Origin: Marinifilum flexuosum
GTDB lineage: Bacteria; Bacteroidota; Bacteroidia; Bacteroidales; Marinifilaceae
Direction of reading: 5' to 3'
NCBI RefSeq assembly: GCF_003610555.1
Contig: NZ_RAPQ01000008.1
Location: 362,220 to 426,219, forward strand
Length of the DNA: 64,000 nucleotides
In this document: positions 43,838 through 53,278 of the stretch, piece by piece
Position numbering within the stretch: the stretch's first letter is position 1
How the letters are laid out: every line of letters starts with the position of its first letter
The notes under the pieces: generated by a model
What the model saw: the letters and a program-made list of their open reading frames with translations, nothing else
Databases searched by the model: none
Told to the model about the DNA's origin: nothing
Position numbers and translations under genes: made by a program

Positions 43838-46800
43838 ATGAACAAATATCAAAAAATTAATGTGCTTTTTGGTTGGTTGTCATTTGCAATAGCCGCCATA
43901 GTTTATCTCTTAACTCTTGAACCTACTGTTAGTTTCTGGGATTGTGGAGAGTTTATAACTGCATCATACAAATTACAAATTGGTCATCCTCCGGGAGCAC
44001 CACTTTTTATGATATTAGCACGATTTTTTGCATTGTTTGCAGGGGGAACCGAGAATGTGGCATTAATGATTAATGCACTTTCCGGTATGGTAAGTGCCTT
44101 TACAATTCTTTTCTTGTTTTGGACCATAACGCATTTGGCAAAAAAACTTGTTTCCAGTAAGGAAGATCCTGTTGGAATGCAAATTTGGAAGATTATTGGT
44201 GCAGGTTTTATTGGAGCAATGGCTTATACTTTTTCCGATACTTTTTGGTTTTCGGCAGTAGAAGGAGAGGTGTATGCAACATCATCGCTATTTACGGCAG
44301 TTGTATTTTGGTGTATTTTAAAATGGGAAAACGAATCGGACAAGGCTTATGCCAACCGATGGATTATTTTGATTGCTTACCTAATGGGTTTGTCGATTGG
44401 GGTTCACCTGTTGAATCTATTGGCGATACCAGCCATCGTAATGGTATATTATTTTAAGAACTATACACCTACACGAAATGGAATTATCAAAGCTCTTGGG
44501 TTGGCGGTACTCTTGCTTGGTGGAGCCATGTATGTAATCATTCCAGGAGTTGTGAAACTCGCATTATTATTTGATTTATTCTTTGTGAATGTTATTGGAT
44601 TGCCATTTAATTCTGGCTTAATCATATTCATACTAGCTGTAATTGCAGCAATTGTTTGGAGTGTTCGATATACCATTCAAAAGCAAAAAGTTCTTGCCAA
44701 TACAATTCTGATGGCATTTGCGGTTGTTTTAATTGGATATTCATCTTATGCAGTAATCATGATTCGATCCAATGCAAACCCTAGCTTAGATCAGAATAAT
44801 CCTGAAGATTTGCATACTTTACTATCCTATTTAAATCGTGAGCAATATGGTGATACGCCATTAATTTATGGACAGTATTTTAATTCGCCTTTGGTAGAGA
44901 ACAAACGATTTGTAAAGGATAAGAATATATACATCAAGAAGGATGGAAAATATGTGGTGTCGTACGAGAAAACGAAAGCTAATTTTAAAGATTCGCACAA
45001 ATCGATTTTCCCAAGAATGCACACCAAAGGGATGACAGGAAAGAATCCTGAAGAGTATGCCAAATGGACTGGTATTAATCCTGATCAGAAAGAAAAACCA
45101 AGCTTTGGTCAGAACCTGAAATTCTTCTTCTCGTACCAGGTGAATTACATGTATGTTCGCTATTTTTTATGGAACTTTGCAGGCAGACAATCGGATAAGC
45201 AATCGTATGGAGGAGTGGTAGAAGGAAACTGGATATCGGGAATTCCATTTATTGACAATATGCGATTGGGAGATCAATCTCTTCGTCCGGATCACATGAA
45301 AAATAATAGAGGAAGTAACAAGTATTATTTCCTGCCATTATTATTGGGAATTGCTGGATTGCTTTATCAATATCGTAAGAATAGTGCAGGCCAGAAAGAC
45401 TTTTGGGTAATCATGCTTTTGTTTGTGTTTACCGGAATTGCCATTGTGTTATACTTAAATCAACCTCCTTTGCAACCACGCGAAAGGGATTATGCCTATG
45501 CAGGCTCTTTTTATGCCTTTGCCATTTGGATTGGCTTGGGATTTTTAGCCATTTTGGAAACCAGCAAGAGAGTTTTAAAATCAGAAAAAATTGCTGTTCC
45601 TGCTGTATTCGTACTTTGCTTTGTTGCTGTTCCAGGATTAATGGCTCAACAAAATTGGGATGATCACGATAGATCTGGAAGATATTTGGCTCGCGATATG
45701 GCTTACAATTATTTGAATTCTTGCGAACTCAATGCCATTTTATTCACCATGGGAGATAATGATACTTTCCCACTATGGTATTTGCAGGAAGTAGAAGGAA
45801 TTCGCACCGATGTTCGTGTTTGTAATTTGAGCTACCTTTCTACTGATTGGTATATCGATCAAATGAAGCAGCAGAACTACGATTCGGCACCACTTCCAAT
45901 ATCAATGACTAAAGATAAATACCTGGAAGGAAAACGAGATATTGTTTATTTGGTAGATGATCCAAGGCTGAAAGCGTATGTGGAGAAGTATAATGGTTTG
46001 GATATTAAAGATGCCTTGGAATATGTCTTAAGCGATAAAGAAAGTACCAAAAATATTTATGGATACGATGAAAGGATAGATCACTTTCCTGCCAGTAAAT
46101 TCAGAATGGTAGTTGACAAGGAACAAATTCTAAAAACAGGTACAGTAAATGAGAAAGATTCTGCCTTGCTTGTGGATCAATTAGAGTGGGAGATGAAGGG
46201 AAATTATATCGAGAAAGCTGGATTAACCTTGTATAATATGCTGTTGGAAAACAATTGGAAAAGGCCAATGTATTTTGCAATTACAGTTCCATCGAATGGT
46301 TATTACGGATTGGAAAAATATTTCCAACTGGAAGGATTTGCTTATCGATTGGTTCCAATAAAAACAGAAAACGAAGATGGACAAGTTGGTAGAGTTAACG
46401 GATCGAAAATGTATACCAACATGCTTGAAAAATTTAGATGGGGAAATATTGAGGATCCAGATGTATATTTGGATGAAACTTGTTCGAGAATGACTTTGAG
46501 TATGCGCAATAATTATTTGCGATTGGCAGAGACCTTAATGGATGAGGGGAAAAGAGATTCGGCTGTTATGGCACTTGATAAGTGTGTGGAGTTGATCCCA
46601 AATGATAAAGTTCCTATGGATTATTGGGGAGTTTTAATAGCAAAATCTTACTATCGTGCTGCTGAATATGAAAAGGCAAATCAGTTGGTTCAAGAGGTTT
46701 CGGAACGTTTGGTGCAAGAGTTGGATTATTATGCCAACTTAACTCCAGTTTCTACATCAGAATATCCTCGCTGGCAAAACAGAAATTTGTACTTGATGCA

Positions 46801-46900
46801 GGAGTTGTATCAAATTACGGCACGATACGAACAGGAAGATCTGAACAAGAAAATTGAATTGGAATTTAAGAGGTTGTTAGGGAATTATAGGAAGGGATAA
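43838..46900 (+). CDS. DUF2723 (GT117-like) polytopic membrane protein, copy 2
   Basis: 1020 residues, clearly homologous to copy 1 along the whole length: WDCGEFITASYKLQIGHPPGAPL, AYTFSDTFWFSAVEGEVYA, RDYAYAGSFYAFAIWIG and PGLMAQQNWDDHDRSGRY are nearly shared, whereas loops around residues 350-420 and 700-760 differ, as expected if acceptor or donor specificity changed. C-terminal helical repeats are retained. The stop shares an A with the ATG of the deacetylase gene (TAATG at 46898-46902), so the two are coupled. Confidence 0.85.
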   Translation: MNKYQKINVLFGWLSFAIAAIVYLLTLEPTVSFWDCGEFITASYKLQIGHPPGAPLFMILARFFALFAGGTENVALMINALSGMVSAFTILFLFWTITHLAKKLVSSKEDPVGMQIWKIIGAGFIGAMAYTFSDTFWFSAVEGEVYATSSLFTAVVFWCILKWENESDKAYANRWIILIAYLMGLSIGVHLLNLLAIPAIVMVYYFKNYTPTRNGIIKALGLAVLLLGGAMYVIIPGVVKLALLFDLFFVNVIGLPFNSGLIIFILAVIAAIVWSVRYTIQKQKVLANTILMAFAVVLIGYSSYAVIMIRSNANPSLDQNNPEDLHTLLSYLNREQYGDTPLIYGQYFNSPLVENKRFVKDKNIYIKKDGKYVVSYEKTKANFKDSHKSIFPRMHTKGMTGKNPEEYAKWTGINPDQKEKPSFGQNLKFFFSYQVNYMYVRYFLWNFAGRQSDKQSYGGVVEGNWISGIPFIDNMRLGDQSLRPDHMKNNRGSNKYYFLPLLLGIAGLLYQYRKNSAGQKDFWVIMLLFVFTGIAIVLYLNQPPLQPRERDYAYAGSFYAFAIWIGLGFLAILETSKRVLKSEKIAVPAVFVLCFVAVPGLMAQQNWDDHDRSGRYLARDMAYNYLNSCELNAILFTMGDNDTFPLWYLQEVEGIRTDVRVCNLSYLSTDWYIDQMKQQNYDSAPLPISMTKDKYLEGKRDIVYLVDDPRLKAYVEKYNGLDIKDALEYVLSDKESTKNIYGYDERIDHFPASKFRMVVDKEQILKTGTVNEKDSALLVDQLEWEMKGNYIEKAGLTLYNMLLENNWKRPMYFAITVPSNGYYGLEKYFQLEGFAYRLVPIKTENEDGQVGRVNGSKMYTNMLEKFRWGNIEDPDVYLDETCSRMTLSMRNNYLRLAETLMDEGKRDSAVMALDKCVELIPNDKVPMDYWGVLIAKSYYRAAEYEKANQLVQEVSERLVQELDYYANLTPVSTSEYPRWQNRNLYLMQELYQITARYEQEDLNKKIELEFKRLLGNYRKG

Positions 46901-47517
46901 TGAAGTTAAGGTGGTTGAGAGCGCCGGGAATAATCAGAAGATTATTTCCCGACTTTGTGTGGCGATACAATTCAGGTGAAAAAAAGATTTACCTGACCTT
47001 TGATGATGGACCAATTCCAGAATCTACCATGTGGACATTAGATTTGCTAAAAGAAAAGGGTATAAAGGCCACTTTTTTTTGCGTGGGAGATAATGTTCGT
47101 AAGTATCCTAATTTGTATCAGAGAATTATAGATGATGGACATGTGGTGGGCAATCATACTCACAATCACCTTAAAGGATGGTATAACAATACGCAAAAGT
47201 ATGTGGAGAATGTTATTTTGGCTTCAGAATTCATAGATTCTAAGCTATTTCGACCTCCTTATGGATTGATTAAGCGTTCGCAAGCAAAATACCTGCAAAC
47301 CGATTATAAAATTGTAATGTGGGATGTGTTAAGCGGAGATTACAGGCAAGATATTTCTCCTGAGAGATGTTATCGGGATGTAATGAAAAAAGTACGTCCA
47401 GGTTCAATACTACTTTTCCACAATCATCTAAAATCAGAAAAGAATATGCGCTATACAATTCCGCGTTTAATCGATGAATTGCGCGCGCAAGGATATGAAT
47501 TTGGTGTTTGTCAATAG
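46900..47517 (+). CDS. Polysaccharide deacetylase (NodB domain)
   Basis: 205 residues. It is a carbohydrate esterase family 4 deacetylase that removes N- or O-acetyl groups from glycans. Motif 1 TFDDGP has D35 and D36, motif 2 is HTHNH with H86 and H90, motif 3 RPPYG lies at about 115-119, and LLFHNH carries the later histidine. No signal peptide is evident, so it may be anchored through its basic N-terminus or act inside. Coupling to a GT117-like gene supports a shared glycan pathway. Confidence 0.9.
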   Translation: MKLRWLRAPGIIRRLFPDFVWRYNSGEKKIYLTFDDGPIPESTMWTLDLLKEKGIKATFFCVGDNVRKYPNLYQRIIDDGHVVGNHTHNHLKGWYNNTQKYVENVILASEFIDSKLFRPPYGLIKRSQAKYLQTDYKIVMWDVLSGDYRQDISPERCYRDVMKKVRPGSILLFHNHLKSEKNMRYTIPRLIDELRAQGYEFGVCQ

Positions 47518-47665
47518 AAAAATACAAATTCATTGCATATCACTCAGGATAACTGCAATTGAATCCTTAAATTTGCTGTCGATCAATACCATTTTATAAC
47601 AGAATCATCTTTACTGATCATGCTTTATCGTTAGTATTGATGATGATATTCAATTTATTTGACAC

Positions 47666-48934
47666 ATGAAAGTACTTCTTTTGGGGTCTGGAGGCCGAGA
47701 GCATGCATTCGCATGGAAATTCAATCAAAGCAAAAAACTAGAAAAACTTTTTGTTGCACCTGGAAATGCAGGAACGGCAGAAATAGCAGAAAATGTAAAT
47801 CTTAATCCAAATGATTTTGGTGGCATTAAGGAGTTTGTTTTGGACAATGGTATCAATATGGTGGTTGTTGGCCCTGAAGATCCATTGGTGAATGGAATTC
47901 ACGATTTCTTTTTAAATGATGAGGAGATTAAAGAAATTCCTGTAATTGGGCCAGAAAAATTGGGAGCTCAATTAGAAGGAAGTAAGGATTTTGCAAAGGA
48001 ATTCATGTTCAGACACAATATCCCAACTGCAGCTTACAAAAGTATAACTACGGAAAACCTAGATGAAGGATTGGCTTTTCTTGAAACAATGAAATCTCCG
48101 TATGTTTTAAAAGCGGATGGTTTGGCAGCAGGTAAAGGGGTTTTGATTATTGAGGATCTTGATGAAGCTAAGAATTCATTGAAAGAGATGTTGGGCGGAA
48201 TGTTCGGCGATGCCGGAAACCGTGTAGTAATTGAAGAATTCTTATCAGGAATTGAATTATCTGTTTTTGTTTTAACCGATGGTAAATCATATCGAACTCT
48301 TGCCGAAGCTAAGGATTATAAAAGAATAGGCGAGGGAGATACTGGTTTGAATACAGGTGGTATGGGCGCTATTTCTCCAGTTCCATTTGCAAAGGGTGAC
48401 TTTATGCAGAAAGTTGAAGAGCGTGTAATTGCTCCAACAATTGAAGGTCTGCAAAAAGACAAGATTCCTTACAAAGGATTTGTATTTATTGGGCTGATGA
48501 ATGTTGAGGGAGATCCTTATGTAATTGAGTACAATGTGCGAATGGGTGATCCGGAAACAGAAGTGATTATGCCTAGAGTAAAATCAGATCTTCTGGAATT
48601 AATGGAAGCGGTATCTAAGCAAGAGTTGGATCAGGCTGATTTTGAAATGGATTCACGAACTGTTTCGACAGTTATGTTGGTATCTGGAGGGTATCCGGAA
48701 GCTTACGAAAAAGGAAAAGCGATTAAGAATCTTGAAAAAGTGGAAGGAAGTATCGTTTTCCATGCAGGTACAACAACCTCTAACGGAGATGTTGTAACCA
48801 ATGGTGGTAGAGTAATTTCGGTTAGCTCTTATGGAGATAGTATGAAAGAAGCTTTGACATCATCATTTAAAAACGCTGAATTAATCGATTTTGAAGGTAA
48901 ATATTACCGTAGAGATATCGGTTTCGACTTATAA
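47666..48934 (+). CDS. purD: Phosphoribosylamine-glycine ligase
   Basis: 422 residues, an ATP-grasp enzyme making GAR in purine synthesis. It starts [19 protein letters not shown], with the typical N-domain loop GSGGREHA. Later [36 protein letters not shown] and [14 protein letters not shown] are all characteristic, and the metal site lies in [13 protein letters not shown]. Full length. It is followed by a hairpin and a membrane-protein gene. Confidence 0.97.
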   Translation: MKVLLLGSGGREHAFAWKFNQSKKLEKLFVAPGNAGTAEIAENVNLNPNDFGGIKEFVLDNGINMVVVGPEDPLVNGIHDFFLNDEEIKEIPVIGPEKLGAQLEGSKDFAKEFMFRHNIPTAAYKSITTENLDEGLAFLETMKSPYVLKADGLAAGKGVLIIEDLDEAKNSLKEMLGGMFGDAGNRVVIEEFLSGIELSVFVLTDGKSYRTLAEAKDYKRIGEGDTGLNTGGMGAISPVPFAKGDFMQKVEERVIAPTIEGLQKDKIPYKGFVFIGLMNVEGDPYVIEYNVRMGDPETEVIMPRVKSDLLELMEAVSKQELDQADFEMDSRTVSTVMLVSGGYPEAYEKGKAIKNLEKVEGSIVFHAGTTTSNGDVVTNGGRVISVSSYGDSMKEALTSSFKNAELIDFEGKYYRRDIGFDL

Positions 48935-48941
48935 ATAATCT

Positions 48942-48972
48942 ATTGCGGTTTCCGGTATATGGAAACCGCAAT
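48942..48972 (+). terminator. Strong hairpin between purD and the next gene
   Basis: ATTGCGGTTTCC, loop GGTATAT, GGAAACCGCAAT: exact 12-bp stem. No T run follows on the plus strand, so it may be an attenuator, an RNA processing site or a weak terminator. The ATG at 48959 lies in its loop. Confidence 0.6.
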
Positions 48973-48985
48973 CAAATATTTCTAC

Positions 48986-49960
48986 ATGCTGCTAAAAACG
49001 CTAAAAGGAAGGCACTATTTGTTATTGTTTTTGGTGCCGGTTTTATTCCTGTTCTTATGGATTAAGGCATTTATTTCTCCAGTATCTTTAACCCCAGGGC
49101 AAGATCAAATGCCACTTTACGAATTACTTCAACAACTTACCGGGGGCAGCATTATCGCATTAAACATTGTAGGAGCAGCTATCTTAATTCTCTTGTCGCT
49201 CTTGGCAGTGCGATTAAACGAACGATATGTTTTTATCAGGCAAAGGACAGATTTGCCAGCTTTTGTTTTTGCTTTAATAGCAACAGGTACAGTTTCACTG
49301 TATGGAATGCATCCAGCATTATTGGCAAGTTTCTTACTCTTTTTTGCAATTGACTGTGTATTTGCAGTATATCATGGATCAAGAACCTTGGCTAAATCTT
49401 TCGAAGCAGGAATGTTTATTGGATTGGCTACTGTTACTTACCTTTTTTCCGGCATTTACCTCTTATGGTTTTGGGTAGCTTTGGCATTTTTGGGATACTT
49501 CAGACCTCGTGAAATTCTTGCCGGTTTTGTGGGGTTTTTATTACCGGTATTTGTTGTTTTAAGTTGGTATTTTCTTAATGATAATTTGACTGGATTACTT
49601 CAGACTATAAGTTCATTATACAATTTTGAATTTAGTGCCGAATATTCAATGTTTCAGAAAGTATACTGGGGTATTTTAGCTGCTTTTGTTTTGATAGCTT
49701 CTGCATTTATGGCGAATGTTGTCGAAGAGAAAAAAATCAGTTCGAGAAAATACTTCATGATTTTGTTTGTATTCTTTTTAACTGCGATTGGGAACTATTT
49801 TATTTTTTCTTCGGCTGGTACTGAATTGTATTTTCTTCTTTTGATACCCACTACTTTTATTGTTAGTCATTATTTTGTTTTAAGCAGATATTCTTGGGTA
49901 AAGGAAATTTTGTTTATTCTTTTCGTGGTGGCCAGTATTTTGGTTCATTTTCTGGGATAA
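48986..49960 (+). CDS. DUF6427-type inner-membrane protein
   Basis: 324 residues from the ATG at 48986; a longer frame begins at 48959 in the loop of a hairpin and is unlikely. About nine membrane helices: LLLFLVPVLFLFLWIKAF, LNIVGAAILILLSLLAVRL, FVFALIATGTVSLYGM, LLASFLLFFAIDCVFAVY and others. Family resemblance to DUF6427 is by eye only. Function unknown. It ends just before a bidirectional terminator. Confidence 0.65.
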   Translation: MLLKTLKGRHYLLLFLVPVLFLFLWIKAFISPVSLTPGQDQMPLYELLQQLTGGSIIALNIVGAAILILLSLLAVRLNERYVFIRQRTDLPAFVFALIATGTVSLYGMHPALLASFLLFFAIDCVFAVYHGSRTLAKSFEAGMFIGLATVTYLFSGIYLLWFWVALAFLGYFRPREILAGFVGFLLPVFVVLSWYFLNDNLTGLLQTISSLYNFEFSAEYSMFQKVYWGILAAFVLIASAFMANVVEEKKISSRKYFMILFVFFLTAIGNYFIFSSAGTELYFLLLIPTTFIVSHYFVLSRYSWVKEILFILFVVASILVHFLG

Positions 49961-49991
49961 AAAAAATGCCAACTCCAAAATGAGTTGGCAT
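49961..49991. terminator. Bidirectional hairpin terminator
   Basis: ATGCCAACTC (49966-49975) and GAGTTGGCAT (49982-49991). Upstream A run of eight gives the T run for the minus strand. Ends both converging genes. Confidence 0.85.
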
Positions 49992-50013
49992 CTTCATAAC
50001 AAAGTGGTTGTGA

Positions 50014-51888
50014 TTACTTCTCGATAATGTTTTTGGTATCAAATGCAGTTGCAACAAGATTATCCTCTTCATTATCGGTTATTGCGAATATAATGTCGTT
50101 GTAGTCCTTATCTCCATCGGGAAGTTTGATATCTTCAAAACAAAGTACGATATCCTTACAGTTCTTTTCTATGAACAAAACATGCTGTTGGTTTCCAAAT
50201 TCATTAAGCTCGGTGTTGGTATAATGCTTGTAAACACCATCGGTGGTTGCGCCATTTTTCCATCCTTTAGCAACAAGACAGAAACCAATAACAGTATTTT
50301 CAGGGAAAGCTTTATCGCCCAATTGAACTCTGTCTCCTGATTTTAATCCTCCGCCTTCTCCTTCTTTTGAGACATTAGGGAATAACATGTGAAGTTCGAT
50401 TTCATCTTCACCTGTAGGTGGATTTTCAGCATCATATGTATAGTAAGCCAAAGAGTTTCTCCATCCAGCTCCTTCATCAATAAATGTAAGGTAAACAGGC
50501 GATTCTTTCTTCAGTTTAAGAATTAATTTACTTTCATCTGTGAATAAATCAGCATGATCGTCACGATTATCTTTGCCTGCAGGGAACATTGCGATAATGT
50601 TGTCAATTAATGTAGGACAAGGTTTAGTAGGGATGATGTCATCAGGAATACCTTCATCTAATTCGATGCTTAAAATTTTTAGGCCACCAGTTCCTGCAGC
50701 AACAAAAATGCATTCATTTTTAGACTCAACAAAATTTACTGATGCATCAAAAAACATACTACCCATTAGTAATACTTCATCATCTATTTCAGGAATGATA
50801 GCGCCTACATATAAGCCGGCACCACCATTACCAATCAATAACAGTTCTTCGTTTAAAGCAACGGAGTTGGTTACGTAGTTTTCATCTAATCTTCCTTCCG
50901 GTGTAGGCGGTCTGTCGAAATGTTCAAGAAGCTCACCCTCTAAATTTCTGATGTCTAGTCCACCTTCATTTAAAGCGGCCAATAATAAGTCATCAGTAAC
51001 GTCGATTTCTGTTTTTGATTCTGCTGTAACAGGACCATTTAATCCAATAAATTCAGGTCCTGATAAATCTGTTATAGAGAACTTATGCAACTGAGGAGTT
51101 GTTCCTTCTAAAACATAGATGTGATCAGTATTGATTGCAACAGATCTGGCATCATCAATATCTTTGTATCCAGCTAAAGTGAAATTGTGGTTTAAAACAG
51201 TAAGTTTTCCGTTAGATCCACTGGTTACATAAATATAATCATCATCAACTTTAACATCAGTTGCTACATAGGAGGCAATATCGTATGTGTTCGAAACATA
51301 CAGGATTTGCCCCGATGGACTAAGTTCTATTTCAATAAGAATTGCTGGTGAATCATATACAAATCCAGGTGTATCAGGATCATGAGCACCTGCCAAATAG
51401 AGCTTCCCATTGTAATAATCTACAGCACTTATGTCAACATCGTGAAACATAGCTTGTGCCTGAAGAATTGGTTTTGTTTTATCAGTTACATCGAACAATT
51501 CAACACCACCATTGTATTCAGGACCTTTTGTATTGTATGTTACAAAAGCCATATTATCCACAATTTTAACATGTGTTGCCTGAACGTATTCGCCCTTAAC
51601 CTTTGGAGCATCAACTTCGGCTCTTAATTTAAAAGCATAGTTTTTTGTTGGATCAATTTCAAAATCTGCTTTTACCGATTTTGTTGTTGCATTTGGAATA
51701 TCGTTTACAATAACCAATTTATCGCTGTAAGTAACACGTGAGCTTAAATCTGCTGCATTATTGGTAATGTTAACTGATTGAATTACATCATCTTTTTTCT
51801 GTGGCTTTTCAGTTTCTTTAAAATTATCTTCTGAACAAGATGAAACAATAGTAGCCAATAAGATAAAAAAGGTTAAAAACTTTTTCAT
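50014..51888 (-). CDS. LVIVD-repeat and DUF4114 lipoprotein
   Basis: 624 residues. Lipoprotein signal MKKFLTFFILLATIVSSC with cysteine 18. Residues about 90-430 carry LVIVD-like beta-propeller repeats, for example GGVELFDVTDKTKPILQAQAMFHDVDISAVDYYNGKLYLAG and AVAINTDHIYVLEG-like blades. The last 200 residues form a DUF4114 domain with the calcium-type cluster LPDGDKDYNDIIFAI and the acidic INNDEEDN tail. Probably an envelope-anchored binding protein. It appears to be monocistronic. Confidence 0.8.
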   Translation of the reverse strand: MKKFLTFFILLATIVSSCSEDNFKETEKPQKKDDVIQSVNITNNAADLSSRVTYSDKLVIVNDIPNATTKSVKADFEIDPTKNYAFKLRAEVDAPKVKGEYVQATHVKIVDNMAFVTYNTKGPEYNGGVELFDVTDKTKPILQAQAMFHDVDISAVDYYNGKLYLAGAHDPDTPGFVYDSPAILIEIELSPSGQILYVSNTYDIASYVATDVKVDDDYIYVTSGSNGKLTVLNHNFTLAGYKDIDDARSVAINTDHIYVLEGTTPQLHKFSITDLSGPEFIGLNGPVTAESKTEIDVTDDLLLAALNEGGLDIRNLEGELLEHFDRPPTPEGRLDENYVTNSVALNEELLLIGNGGAGLYVGAIIPEIDDEVLLMGSMFFDASVNFVESKNECIFVAAGTGGLKILSIELDEGIPDDIIPTKPCPTLIDNIIAMFPAGKDNRDDHADLFTDESKLILKLKKESPVYLTFIDEGAGWRNSLAYYTYDAENPPTGEDEIELHMLFPNVSKEGEGGGLKSGDRVQLGDKAFPENTVIGFCLVAKGWKNGATTDGVYKHYTNTELNEFGNQQHVLFIEKNCKDIVLCFEDIKLPDGDKDYNDIIFAITDNEEDNLVATAFDTKNIIEK

Positions 51889-52044
51889 AATTATTGAGGT
51901 TTTAATATGTGACTTGATTTAATTATAAGCAAGTTACATTCTTTAATTGAAACCTAATTATTCATTATGGTAGAACATGAAAAAGCTTTGATGAAATTAC
52001 ATTTTTCTTTTGTCAAAATTTGCAATAGCTTGTTTGTGATGTGT

Positions 52045-53127
52045 TTATGATTTGTTGTTTTTAAAATGCTTTTTTATCCACCTAGGAAGTAAGTAAACCC
52101 CAATAAACAAGTAAGGATAATATGATATTAAGCGCCAAATTAAAGCCATACTAGCAGCTAATCCTGCAGTAGGCAAGAAGTCACCAAGATATTGAGTAAA
52201 CACCCACTCTGAAAACCCACTACCGCCAGGAGTTGGACTTACTAACATCATGATCCACATTACCAATTGTCTTGCAAATATCATGATGTGATCAGCAAAT
52301 CCATAACCTTCCAACATAAAAGCAAGCAACATTGCATTTACTACCCAATATCTGGCTGTCCAAGACCAAAATGTAGCCATAAAGGCTTTAAACCAAAACA
52401 GGAAAGGTTTTCTTCGGAGTTCTTTAGAGCTTTCTATGATATCACTACCTGCTTTGTTGGCACCATGTTTCCATTTGCGCAGAACAGGAAGCTTAAATAT
52501 CCATAAGAGCAACCATTTTAATCCTCTTGGATTCCAAAAGAGCCCATAGGTAAGCACGATTAGATAAACGAGTTTCACCAAATATCCACCAAGAGCGAAA
52601 TACAATAATGAATCGAGCCAGATAGAGTGCTCCGGAGATTCTATCATGAACAACTGTTTTACATTTAAAAGTAAAATCAATAAGGGAAACATGATGATAA
52701 AGTAGAGCTCATCTAAAAATGATGTGGACATTACAACCGCCGAACTTCTTCCTACTTTAAGTCCCTCTTTGTTGAGATATAAAATGGCAACTGAAGTTCC
52801 TCCAATTGCTGAAGGTGTAATTGCAGATGTAAATTCCCAAAGCATGATGATGCGAAAAGCTTTGCCCCAAGAGAATTTTCTGTCGGTAAGAATTCTTAAG
52901 CGAGCCATATATCCCAAATCTCGAATTACCATCATGAACAAAGCTATACAAAGCCAAAAAATAGTATACCAGGTAAATTCTATTAATGAGAATGTATTGG
53001 CATCAACTTCTTTAACCAGCATGTACACAACTACTGCCAATCCAATTAAAATTGGATAAATTATCCTGCTTGGTCTAACGCCATGCAGTAGTTTCTTTGG
53101 TGAGCTTTGTTTGTTTATTGTTTCCAT
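52045..53127 (-). CDS. Lysylphosphatidylglycerol synthetase-type flippase-like membrane protein
   Basis: 360 residues with about eight helices. It matches the LPG_synthase_TM (UPF0104/AglD-type) family: RIIYPILIGLAVVVYMLVKEV, WEFTSAITPSAIGGTSVAILYLNKEGL (conserved SAITPSAIGG-type segment) and MMLVSPTPGGSGFSEWVF near the C-terminus. It lacks the C-terminal aminoacyl domain of MprF, so it may flip or bind lipids rather than aminoacylate them. No lipid-synthesis genes are next to it. Confidence 0.82.
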   Translation of the reverse strand: METINKQSSPKKLLHGVRPSRIIYPILIGLAVVVYMLVKEVDANTFSLIEFTWYTIFWLCIALFMMVIRDLGYMARLRILTDRKFSWGKAFRIIMLWEFTSAITPSAIGGTSVAILYLNKEGLKVGRSSAVVMSTSFLDELYFIIMFPLLILLLNVKQLFMIESPEHSIWLDSLLYFALGGYLVKLVYLIVLTYGLFWNPRGLKWLLLWIFKLPVLRKWKHGANKAGSDIIESSKELRRKPFLFWFKAFMATFWSWTARYWVVNAMLLAFMLEGYGFADHIMIFARQLVMWIMMLVSPTPGGSGFSEWVFTQYLGDFLPTAGLAASMALIWRLISYYPYLFIGVYLLPRWIKKHFKNNKS

Positions 53128-53278
53128 GCTACTTTTTGTGGAAAATAAAATTACACAAATAAAAAACTTAAATCACAATGAATTGATAAACTAATTGTTA
53201 AAAATATCTAAATATAACATGTATTAAATATTCCATCCTTTTTTCTATTTTTATTAAACTAACGATACAAAGTTTACT

